Origin: Sinorhizobium sp. RAC02
Lineage (GTDB): Bacteria > Pseudomonadota > Alphaproteobacteria > Rhizobiales > Rhizobiaceae
Length of the DNA: 64,000 nucleotides
Direction: 5' to 3'
NCBI RefSeq assembly: GCF_001713395.1
Contig: NZ_CP016452.1
Span: 1,736,001-1,800,000, forward strand
Part shown: positions 36,801 through 43,758 of the stretch, one piece after another
How the letters are laid out: the number at the start of each line of letters is the position of its first letter
How positions within the stretch are numbered: the first letter of the stretch is position 1
Made by a program: the position numbers and the translations under genes
The notes under the pieces: generated by a model
What the model was told of the DNA's origin: nothing
The model's input: the letters and a program-made list of their open reading frames with translations, nothing else
Database searches by the model: none

Positions 36801-36962
36801 AAGATCTATCCGCCTTTCTGGTTTCAGGAGGATGTGGCCGACATAGATAAGCGCGACGCCTCTGCGGCGATACTTGTTGATCGCGCACTGGGCCTGCGAG
36901 CCGAACCAGGTGGCAGGATTGAAGACACCGCGCCTGCCGCCCTCCCACAAGAGGTTCCATAA
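33828..36962 (+). CDS. Large fusion: helical-repeat region plus capsule-type GT-B glycosyltransferase
   Basis: A 1044-residue cytosolic protein without signal peptide or membrane segment. Roughly residues 10-560 are alpha-helical and TPR-like, with a polar low-complexity insert near 220-250 (PDDTQPDDTQNELDND). Residues about 560-1000 look like a capsular polysaccharide synthase/KpsS-like GT-B transferase: LVFARTVGMMSNYPIMAL, KPHPHE at 853-858 and YNGTTAVELGIMGIPCVLAGH at 906-926. Placed between pseI and pseF, it is the best candidate for the enzyme that transfers the CMP-activated nonulosonic acid to its acceptor (capsule, LPS or flagellin), with the helical part perhaps binding a protein acceptor. 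ATG 33828 follows GAGGAAGG. The GT call is moderate; acceptor and donor are inferred. Confidence 0.7.
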   Translation: MERAMIAPQKPSNGRWTIKRYLAPLSLKVALKFAEYGYPNKALAVLRWRNPKAALQLQADLLRRMGREAEAREMSVRALRKILANFTRANNITGMLRVLAQLEALGGSGQTAAGKKIVNYLSNKDDREKLSHATEAILKAYPESKYLLYLAVLTRSLLGDYRTSANRIETLLADSAVLTDRKKKPQFTFYVQCWDVIDRIARENVDWSSEDVSDGGAPQLEFNTPDDTQPDDTQNELDNDGPIRAETIAHLPIANDASPDSVLGAQVHFFKETLIEGRRQAEFLALCEEEFRNAPALSSKISTIRQMLRVGRRQLPDYRPAYERASACLDEVMAEIRETLLEADPLTLITQKRISTLCQLLVLVRKLGRRELAEEINQLFVVLAKHKKVGPDIWQAAAVIAAEADCHEHADAVIRATQRLKPKHENDIRNYLRYAVLAQQYKAGATFVASLAKGFRQRACCIHYAEILRRQGLFKEAETLVAGILGNILANPKALKPVQCYQIFIQKGELEFLRQTADILREQQQPQKPKEIVLVFARTVGMMSNYPIMALREFKRRGWALIPVVEGHFPLDKTGDPDIDAMSYAITKNAELSTAASKILPPLENFAFSLDEGRVSWDDIDLSHPLWEDASIKRRRYSVVWECPELQQTSETLVNWTKSAARVLSHVQSLQQKDPELRVAIVGLFSSRLPDALLRFYCDTNGNPDRLFFLHAANGYQNYFNNFSTNVSERFVLRNMTRFPQARSASFPLPDNFANYYDEKRREADEILERFEGVTRVKRSTMGQRERSPDAEAARKRILEWRAQGGKVACAFGKVVCDSGTPFNGGPTHENMSDWINHCVRVVENTKTLLLVKPHPHETNNQVATFPTEYFRDLITEPLGENVMFLGNRWFDMHDMGELIDIGLIYNGTTAVELGIMGIPCVLAGHFAPIDYPIGHVAPQTRSEFEEYLRFEKIAHVSSDIKKRSAVWLNYMSDENFTVDYRFHTRQITNKKIYPPFWFQEDVADIDKRDASAAILVDRALGLRAEPGGRIEDTAPAALPQEVP

Positions 36963-37012
36963 GGGCATGGTGGGTACAACCAAGCACCGCTACCAAGTCA
37001 GGATCTAGTTTC

Positions 37013-37726
37013 GTGCAAATCGCGATCATACCCGCCCGGGGAGGAAGCAAACGCATTCCGCGTAAAAACATATTGCCTTTCCTTGGTCGCCCGATGCTGA
37101 GTTGGCCAATCTCGGCTGCGGTTCGCAGTGGGCTTTTTGATAGGGTAATCGTATCAACCGACGACGATGAGATCGCCGACGTGGCTCGAAGCGCAGGCGC
37201 GGAAGTGCCGTTCAAACGGCCGGAGGAAATTTCAGACGATTTAACGCCGACGCGCGCGGTCATCAATCACGCCATCAATAGCGCCGAGACCTTCTTCGAT
37301 CGAAGGGTGGATTTAGCGTGCTGTATCTATGCCACCGCACCGATGATCGAGCCCGATGACCTTTGTGCTGCACATGCGTGCCTGACGACAGAACCAAACG
37401 TCGATTTCGTCTTCGCTGCCGCGCATTTCGCGTACCCGGTCCAAAGAGCTTTGGTGGCAAATGAAAGCGGAACAGTCGATATGCTTTGGCCCGAGTATCG
37501 TACGACCAGAAGCCAGGATTTACCGGAAGCATTTCACGATGCCGGACAGTTCTACTGGGGACGTCGCGACGCATTCCTTGAGAATAAACCGATGTTTTCG
37601 GATCACGCCCATCCCTATATGATGCCGAGATCACGTGTTCAGGATATCGATACGCCAGAAGACTGGGCGTTTGCTGAGAAGCTGATGCAGCTTCATCTTC
37701 AACTTCCCTCGTCACAACGGCCATAG
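37013..37726 (+). CDS. pseF: Pseudaminic acid cytidylyltransferase
   Basis: A 237-residue CMP-sugar synthetase: IAIIPARGGSKRIPRKNI is the CTP-binding motif, followed by VIVSTDDDEIADVARSAGAEVPF and the C-terminal MPRSRVQDIDTPEDWAFAE. FHDAGQFYWGR is characteristic of PseF and related nonulosonate enzymes. It activates the finished sugar as the CMP derivative for transfer. The start is a GTG at 37013 with AGGATC upstream. It is the last gene of the low-GC part of the glycan island. Confidence 0.9.
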   Translation: MQIAIIPARGGSKRIPRKNILPFLGRPMLSWPISAAVRSGLFDRVIVSTDDDEIADVARSAGAEVPFKRPEEISDDLTPTRAVINHAINSAETFFDRRVDLACCIYATAPMIEPDDLCAAHACLTTEPNVDFVFAAAHFAYPVQRALVANESGTVDMLWPEYRTTRSQDLPEAFHDAGQFYWGRRDAFLENKPMFSDHAHPYMMPRSRVQDIDTPEDWAFAEKLMQLHLQLPSSQRP

Positions 37727-38146
37727 ATTTTTAGCATCAGAAGTAGATCCCTATGGGGGCATAACCAGCTTTGGCGTGGAATGACGATAAAGTCAGGATC
37801 TCTATCCTCCTTCGCCCTCTTGCGGATACACAACGATTCTCTGACTAGGCTGTTTGGGGCCACTTTTAATGGTGCTGTATGTTGTAAAATTTGCCAACCT
37901 GGACCGGGTTTCTTTGAGAAGGTGATTATTTCATTGATTACTTTCCAATAGAGATCAACAGGGAGGCTTTATTATTCAGGGCTCAGCAATTGGGAAAGTT
38001 ACCCTGCGCTCTATGATCTTGATCGGGTCTCGCGCAGAACGTTGATGATTTTGTCGGGAGCCGACGCCGGGAGCTGACACGATCAACGTTGCGTCCTATC
38101 TCACCTCATGATATTTGCGCTCGTTCGCAAAGAGGTGAAGCCAGCA
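37727..38146. other. AT-rich gap between pseF and the acyl-transfer gene set
   Basis: A 420-bp low-GC stretch with no convincing gene. It holds an inverted repeat of AACGTTGAT (38040-38048) and ATCAACGTT (38083-38091) shortly before the AAC(3)-FkbH start. It marks the change from the low-GC pse genes to the higher-GC downstream set, which suggests the two parts were joined separately; it probably contains the promoter of the second set. Confidence 0.4.
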
Positions 38147-40684
38147 ATGCAACTTGATATTGAGGAAACCCGCGCGCGCCCTTCTTCCGAACATTCCGAA
38201 ATCGGAGATGCGACATCGCGCGTCGCCTTCTACAGCGCGCTGAAAGCCGTCCTCTCTGGCGAACCATCCATCGCCGTTGTCCACAATTCTCTTTCGTCCC
38301 TGCTTGCCGAGCGCAGCTTTGGGCGTTTCGATGCCCTTTATGCTCTTAATCGTCTTGCGCGCGAAGGCTGGACCTTCGCCATACCGGCGTTCACCTTCAG
38401 CTTCTGCCGGGGTAAGACATATAGCTATCGCAACAGCCCGTCGGAAGTCGGTCTCCTTGCGGACTGGGCGCTGAGTGGTCTTCCGACCGCGCGCCGCACC
38501 GCGCATCCGATTTATTCCTTCGTCGTCTTTGGTCCAAGCGCCGCCGACATTCTTGCCTGTACCGGTGAAACGACATTCGGACGCGGCTCGACATTCGAGT
38601 TTTTCGAGGCTAACCGCGCGACGATCGTCATGCTCGGCTGCGGCTGGAACTATTGCACCCCGTTCCATCGGTATGAGGAACTGGCCAAAGTCCCTTATCG
38701 CTACATGAAGACGTTCACCGGCGAGGGCGATTTCGGCACAGGGTCCGCTCAGGTCACGGCACAAATGTATGTGCGTGATCTGCAAGCAGACCCTCGCAAC
38801 GACTTTATGCCTGCGGTGAAGGAACTACGACGCAGGGGGGCGATCAAGACCGCTAAGCTCTGGCGCGGCGTTGTCGAGTCGGTAGCCATGAACCACTTGG
38901 CCGAAGTCTGCCGCGAGCAGCTCAAGGCGGACGGCTACGCCCATGTCAGCAATGGGCCGGCTGTCTCCCAGAGTTTCGCCGCCCGACGCGCACGCGAGCG
39001 TCAGGGACCGCTGAAGGTAGCGGTGCTTGGCAGCTCGAATGTGGAGATCCTCCGCGCAGCACTGGAGGGGGAAGTCGCCGCGCATGTGCAGGACCGTACC
39101 GTCGAAACGTTCAGCGTGCCTTATGGACAGATGCAGCGCGCGCTCATCGACCCTTCCGTCGGGCTTTTGGGCTTCGGTGCCGAATACACGCTTTTTGCAG
39201 ACAGGCTCGAGGACGTCGCCGCGACGGTTTCCATCGATGGGATAGACGCCGGACTGCTTCACGACCGCGTTGCCGACTATGCCGACGCGATCGTGCACTA
39301 TCGCCAACAAGCGCGCGGCTGGATATTCGTCGCGCGCTTCGCAGCATTGCGCGCGACCGGCGAGAGTTCCACCACTCAGGCACGCCTGATCGCGGAGATG
39401 AACGGCATTCTGGAAGCGGCGCTGCAAGGCGTCGACCAGATCGCCTGGATCGACATGGCACAGCAGGCAGCTCTTTCGAAAGGGCGCGTCACCGACGACC
39501 GCTTGTGGCATCTCGGGCGCTTCCCCTTCACGGAGCCTTTCTCGCAGCAACTGGCCAAGCACGTGACCGGACTGGTTCTTGCTGCAATGGGCAAGACCGC
39601 ACGCGTCCTGGTCGTCGATCTCGACAACACGATGTGGGGTGGAGTGCTCGGCGAAGACGGCATCGACGGCGTGAAGATTGCCGGCGACTATCCAGGCAAC
39701 GCCTTCCTCGCCTTCCAGAAGGCGCTACGCACCCTGGCACGCCGTGGGATAGCGATTGCCATAGCCAGCAAGAACGACACCGATCTAGCCTTGAAGATGA
39801 TCGATGAACATCCGGGCATGGAGATCCGCAGCACCGACATCGTCACGCACAGGATAAACTGGAGCCCGAAGTTCTCGAACATCCAGGAAATTTGCGACGA
39901 ACTGAGCCTTGGCTTGGAATCGGCGCTCTTCATCGACGACAATCCGGTCGAGCGCGAAGGCGTCAAACGGAATCTCCCTGCCGTCAAGGTCCTGGATCTT
40001 CCTCCCGACCCCGCCGAATATGCCGAGACGCTGCTTTCTTCGCCGTGGCTTGGCGTTATCTCCGTCACGGCTGAAGATCTGAAGCGGGTCGAAAGCTACA
40101 AGAACCGCGCCAAGATCGAACAGAGCCGCAAGACGGCCGTGAGCCTGGAGGATTTCTACAAAAGCCTCGGCATGACCTTGCATATGAAGCCGGTCGACGC
40201 CACCAACATCGCCCGTGCAGCGCAGCTCTGCAAGAAGACCAACCAGTTCAACACCACCACTCGGCGCTACGAGGCCGCCGATCTCACCGCGATTGCCGCT
40301 GCCGGCGGAGATGTGGCCGTCATCGCGCTGGAGGACAAGTATTCCGGCGAGGAGAACATCGGCCTGATCATCGTGAAGGACCATCCCGACAGGGAGGCGG
40401 CGGGCCTGATCGACCTCTATCTGATGTCCTGCCGTGTGTTGGGTCGCGGCCTGGAGACCGCAATAACCCGCTGGGCGATGACCCGCGGAACGCGGCGCGG
40501 CTGGCGGGAACTCAGGGGGCCCATCATCGAGACGGAACGCAATACCCCGGTTCGAGGTGTGTATCGGGACACCGGATTCGCTTACGAGGAAGCTTCGGGC
40601 GAGTGGGTGGCGGCATGCAGCCCCGATGTGGCCCTGCCGTCCTACCTCACCATTGCCGATCACATGCCGACTTCCAGCCGCTGA
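38147..40684 (+). CDS. AAC(3)-type N-acyltransferase fused to FkbH-like HAD-IIIC acyl-loading protein
   Basis: An 845-residue fusion. Residues about 10-265 resemble AAC(3)-family acyltransferases (VVHNSLSSL, AIPAFTFSF, TAHPIYSFVVFGP with the catalytic-type His, TPFHRYEE). Residues about 285-470 are SGNH/linker-like, and the HAD motif VVDLDNTMWGGVLGEDG starts at 489 (Asp491 and Asp493). A GNAT-like C-terminal half (KKTNQFNTTTRRY, EDKYSGEENIGLIIVKD) is standard for FkbH. FkbH enzymes load a glyceryl-type unit onto an acyl carrier protein; AAC(3) enzymes acylate sugar amines. An ACP is encoded in the next gene. I infer synthesis and transfer of a non-acetyl N-acyl group onto an amino sugar. ATG 38147 follows GAGGTG; ATG 38108 has no ribosome site. 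Confidence 0.8.
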   Translation: MQLDIEETRARPSSEHSEIGDATSRVAFYSALKAVLSGEPSIAVVHNSLSSLLAERSFGRFDALYALNRLAREGWTFAIPAFTFSFCRGKTYSYRNSPSEVGLLADWALSGLPTARRTAHPIYSFVVFGPSAADILACTGETTFGRGSTFEFFEANRATIVMLGCGWNYCTPFHRYEELAKVPYRYMKTFTGEGDFGTGSAQVTAQMYVRDLQADPRNDFMPAVKELRRRGAIKTAKLWRGVVESVAMNHLAEVCREQLKADGYAHVSNGPAVSQSFAARRARERQGPLKVAVLGSSNVEILRAALEGEVAAHVQDRTVETFSVPYGQMQRALIDPSVGLLGFGAEYTLFADRLEDVAATVSIDGIDAGLLHDRVADYADAIVHYRQQARGWIFVARFAALRATGESSTTQARLIAEMNGILEAALQGVDQIAWIDMAQQAALSKGRVTDDRLWHLGRFPFTEPFSQQLAKHVTGLVLAAMGKTARVLVVDLDNTMWGGVLGEDGIDGVKIAGDYPGNAFLAFQKALRTLARRGIAIAIASKNDTDLALKMIDEHPGMEIRSTDIVTHRINWSPKFSNIQEICDELSLGLESALFIDDNPVEREGVKRNLPAVKVLDLPPDPAEYAETLLSSPWLGVISVTAEDLKRVESYKNRAKIEQSRKTAVSLEDFYKSLGMTLHMKPVDATNIARAAQLCKKTNQFNTTTRRYEAADLTAIAAAGGDVAVIALEDKYSGEENIGLIIVKDHPDREAAGLIDLYLMSCRVLGRGLETAITRWAMTRGTRRGWRELRGPIIETERNTPVRGVYRDTGFAYEEASGEWVAACSPDVALPSYLTIADHMPTSSR

Positions 40685-40843
40685 TTGCCCGGCCACGTTT
40701 CAGAGACCCGACCATGAAGCAGTTCCCGCCTGCCACGACCGGATATCTGCCCAAGAGACCACGCGTTTTGACTGTGCCGATGGACCGCGCCCTGCTGTCG
40801 GTCCCCGGCAGCCATCTTCAAAGCAACAACACCCGAGGTACAT

Positions 40844-42325
40844 GTGACATTGACCACAGCCTTTGATCGATTCCAGATCGGCGATCACATTGTTTTCGAC
40901 AAAACGTTCGACCAGTCGCAATTCGATGCGTTCTCGAGCCTGAGCGGCGACCGCAATCCGTTCCACCACGATTCGGCCTATGCAGCTCTCCAGGGCTCTG
41001 ACCCGCGCACGATCGTGCCTCTGCACATGACGCTCGCACCTCTCTCCATGATCGCCGGCATGGTCTTTCCGGGCGAGCCCTCCCTCTATCTCGGGCACGA
41101 GATCCGAGCCGCGAAGCCGGTCCACTATGGTGAAACGCTTCGCTATTCGGCGCGCATCGAAAGCGTCAACCAAAGCCATCACGTTCTTAACCTGCGGGTG
41201 CTGGCCCTGAAAGGCTCGGCGATCGTCCTTGATGCCACGATGCGGGTGCAGGCGCGATATGCCGATTGGGAATTCAATCCGCTCCATCCGATCCGGCGCG
41301 AAGAGGATGCTACAGCGCTCATTACCGGCGGCTCCGGTGAGATCGGCCAGGCAATCGCGGTCGCGCTGGCGCGGCAGGGTTACAGGTTGCTGCTTCAAGA
41401 CCGCGGGCCTTCCGCGCGTCGCGACACCCTGGCCGCATTGCTTGAACACGAGAAGGCCAGCTTCGAATTCGTGGCCGCCGACCTCGCCTCCGGGACGGGA
41501 CGCTCGGCTTTGACGCACGAGATCAAGGCGTACCGGGATCTTGGCCTCGTCGTTCATGCGGCGTCGGCTCCGGTCGAAGCCTCCGCGGAGACCCATGTCG
41601 CCATCGCATTCTCGGCTCTGGAGGCCATTGCCCAGGCCGCGCTACCCACCATGCTCGCTCGGCAAAGCGGTGCTTTTGTGTTGCTGGGAACCGTCGCTGT
41701 GGAAACGTTCCCACCGGGTTGGGAGGCCTATGCGGGCGCCAAGATGATGGCGACGCAGAGCCTTCGCTCGCTCGACACCGCGAACCGTCCCTACGGCGTC
41801 ACCGGCCATACACTTGCACCGGGATATGTGGCCACTGCCTTTTCAGAAGCATATCGCGGCCCCGAAGCGTCGGCCTTGCTTCCCGCCGAGGTCGCATCGC
41901 GCCTGCTTACCCTGCTGAATGACCGCAAGTCCCTCGACCGTGACATGATCATCGAGCCCGGCAGGATCGAGCGCGGGCGTTTCGGCTTCGTGCCGGCCGG
42001 ATCGCGGGTCCAGTCTTCCGCTTCGCCTGCCGGCGGGTTGCAGGAAGGGAGTGCCACCTCACTTGCGAGCGCGCCGAATGGCGGCGGATCGGACACCCAG
42101 CTGCAGCGCACAGTCCTGGCGGCGCTCAAGCTGCCGGCCGACTACGACCTCACCGGCGGTGGGCTTGGCATAACTCCCGGTTGGGACTCTCTTCGCCACA
42201 TCGAGCTTCTGCTAACGATTGAAAACCAGTACGGCGTGCGGTTCACCTCGGGCGAGATCGACGCCACGCACCGCCTGGATCAACTCACCCGATTGCTTCA
42301 GCAGAAACGGCAGGTGCAAGTATGA
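40844..42325 (+). CDS. MaoC hydratase - SDR ketoreductase - acyl carrier protein fusion
   Basis: A 493-residue three-domain protein. Residues 1-145 are a MaoC-like hot-dog hydratase with the SGDRNPFHHD motif (Asp36, His41). Residues 150-385 are an SDR (TGGSGEIGQ, YAGAK at 296-300), where the usual catalytic Ser is Thr283. Residues about 420-490 are an acyl carrier protein, with the phosphopantetheine site Ser449 in GWDSLRHIELL. Together these can reduce and hydrate or dehydrate an acyl chain held on the ACP, for example to give a 3-hydroxyacyl group. The start is a GTG at 40844 after GAGG, because an ATG two bases earlier meets a stop at once. Its stop overlaps the next gene (ATGA). Confidence 0.85.
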   Translation: MTLTTAFDRFQIGDHIVFDKTFDQSQFDAFSSLSGDRNPFHHDSAYAALQGSDPRTIVPLHMTLAPLSMIAGMVFPGEPSLYLGHEIRAAKPVHYGETLRYSARIESVNQSHHVLNLRVLALKGSAIVLDATMRVQARYADWEFNPLHPIRREEDATALITGGSGEIGQAIAVALARQGYRLLLQDRGPSARRDTLAALLEHEKASFEFVAADLASGTGRSALTHEIKAYRDLGLVVHAASAPVEASAETHVAIAFSALEAIAQAALPTMLARQSGAFVLLGTVAVETFPPGWEAYAGAKMMATQSLRSLDTANRPYGVTGHTLAPGYVATAFSEAYRGPEASALLPAEVASRLLTLLNDRKSLDRDMIIEPGRIERGRFGFVPAGSRVQSSASPAGGLQEGSATSLASAPNGGGSDTQLQRTVLAALKLPADYDLTGGGLGITPGWDSLRHIELLLTIENQYGVRFTSGEIDATHRLDQLTRLLQQKRQVQV

Positions 42326-43629
42326 ATGATATGCCACAGAATCTCGCAGGGCCGGAAGAAGGGTTGGCGATGCATGCGCTCGCCACCGAACTGTTTCCCA
42401 TCTGCCGGAGCATCACCGGTGACGGCGTGCGTCAGACCTTCGATATCCTGAAGCGCTACTGCCCGAATCTCGAGACCTTTTCCCTCAAGTCAGGCGAGCC
42501 GGTGCTTGACTGGACGATACCCGACGAGTGGAATATCCGTTCGGCGCGGCTTATCGGTCCGTCCGGCGAGGTGATTTGCGACTTCGCGGACCACAACCTT
42601 CACGTGGTTGGATACTCGGAGCCCGTCGATCGCGTGTTGTCGCTTGAAGAGCTTCAGCCGCATCTGCACTCCCTGCCGGATCAGCCCGACGCCATCCCCT
42701 ACGTCACCTCCTACTACCGCCGGTATTGGGGCTTCTGCATCCCTCACAGCAAGCGTGCAATGCTGCAGCCGGGATCGTATCGCGCGGTGATCGACAGCAC
42801 GCTTGCACCGGGCGAACTGATCTATGGTGAGGCCAAAATCCCCGGCGAAAGCGAGGAGGAGATTTTCGTCTCCACCTATATCTGCCACCCATCGATGGCG
42901 AACAACGAACTGTCGGGACCGATGGTCACGACATGGCTGGCGCGATGGATCGCCTCGGCGCCACGGCGCTACAGTTATCGCATCGTCTTCGTACCCGAAA
43001 CGATCGGCTCGATCGCCTATATCAGCCGAAATCTTGCTGAAATGAAGAAGCGTATCGTCGCGGGCTTCAATGTTTCCTGCGTCGGTGACGACAGGGTCTA
43101 CTCCTATCTGCCGTCGAGGGACGGCAACACATTGGCCGACCGCGCGGCCAAGCATGTTCTCGCCCACATCGATCCCGACTATATCCGCTACCGATACCTC
43201 GACAGAGGCAGTGACGAGCGCCAATATTGTTCGCCCGGCGTGGATCTGCCGGTGGCTTCCGTTATGAGGTCGAAATACGGTCGCTATCCGGAATATCATA
43301 CGTCGCTCGACGACCTGACGCTTGTAACCCCGGCGGGTCTCCAGGGTGGGTTGGATGCGCTCAAACGCTGCATCGAGTGCATCGAAGGCAATCTCCGCTA
43401 CAAGGTGACGGTTTTGGGCGAGCCGCAGCTCGGTCGGCGTGGCCTCTATCCCACGATGTCCACGAAGGGTAGCGCCGCGGGCGTGCGCTCCATGATGAAC
43501 TTCATCGCCTATGCCGATGGCACGCGCGACTTACTGGATGTCGCCGAAATCATTGGCACGCCGGCATGGGAGCTTCTCGATTTCGCGCGAAAGCTGGTGG
43601 AACACGGACTTATGGAAGCCGTCGATTGA
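42322..43629 (+). CDS. DUF4910 / aminopeptidase-like zinc protein of glycan clusters
   Basis: A 435-residue protein of the DUF4910 (with DUF2172) family, distantly related to M28-type peptidases. It shows LFPICRSITGDGVRQTFDIL at the N-terminus, STYICHPSMANNELSGP (metal-binding type His), FVPETIGSIAYI, GSDERQYCSPGVDLPVASVMRSKYG and YPEYHTSLDDLTLV, with a winged-helix-like C-terminus. The family recurs in polysaccharide and flagellin-glycosylation clusters next to ACP and FkbH genes, but its reaction is not established to my knowledge; amidohydrolase or acyl-transfer activity on an N-acylated sugar is a reasonable guess. It is translationally coupled to the MaoC-SDR-ACP gene. Confidence 0.82.
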   Translation: MNDMPQNLAGPEEGLAMHALATELFPICRSITGDGVRQTFDILKRYCPNLETFSLKSGEPVLDWTIPDEWNIRSARLIGPSGEVICDFADHNLHVVGYSEPVDRVLSLEELQPHLHSLPDQPDAIPYVTSYYRRYWGFCIPHSKRAMLQPGSYRAVIDSTLAPGELIYGEAKIPGESEEEIFVSTYICHPSMANNELSGPMVTTWLARWIASAPRRYSYRIVFVPETIGSIAYISRNLAEMKKRIVAGFNVSCVGDDRVYSYLPSRDGNTLADRAAKHVLAHIDPDYIRYRYLDRGSDERQYCSPGVDLPVASVMRSKYGRYPEYHTSLDDLTLVTPAGLQGGLDALKRCIECIEGNLRYKVTVLGEPQLGRRGLYPTMSTKGSAAGVRSMMNFIAYADGTRDLLDVAEIIGTPAWELLDFARKLVEHGLMEAVD

Positions 43630-43758
43630 TCCGTTGTATTCACATGAGGCTCTAGTCCGGCCTCCGCAGCGAACATATCACCCTTCCAGGCCGGCGATCG
43701 GAGAGGAACTGGAAACCGCCGTCTCAACAAGCCTCGACGAAAATCACACCTTCCCGCC

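Noticed and set aside
38147..40684. Aminoglycoside resistance gene
   Set aside because: The AAC(3) fold is fused to FkbH and followed by an ACP gene in a glycan island, so biosynthetic acyl transfer fits much better than drug resistance.
40714..40866. Possible 50-codon gene between the AAC(3)-FkbH and MaoC-SDR-ACP genes
   Set aside because: No ribosome site or family signature, and it overlaps the start of the next gene; likely untranslated spacer.
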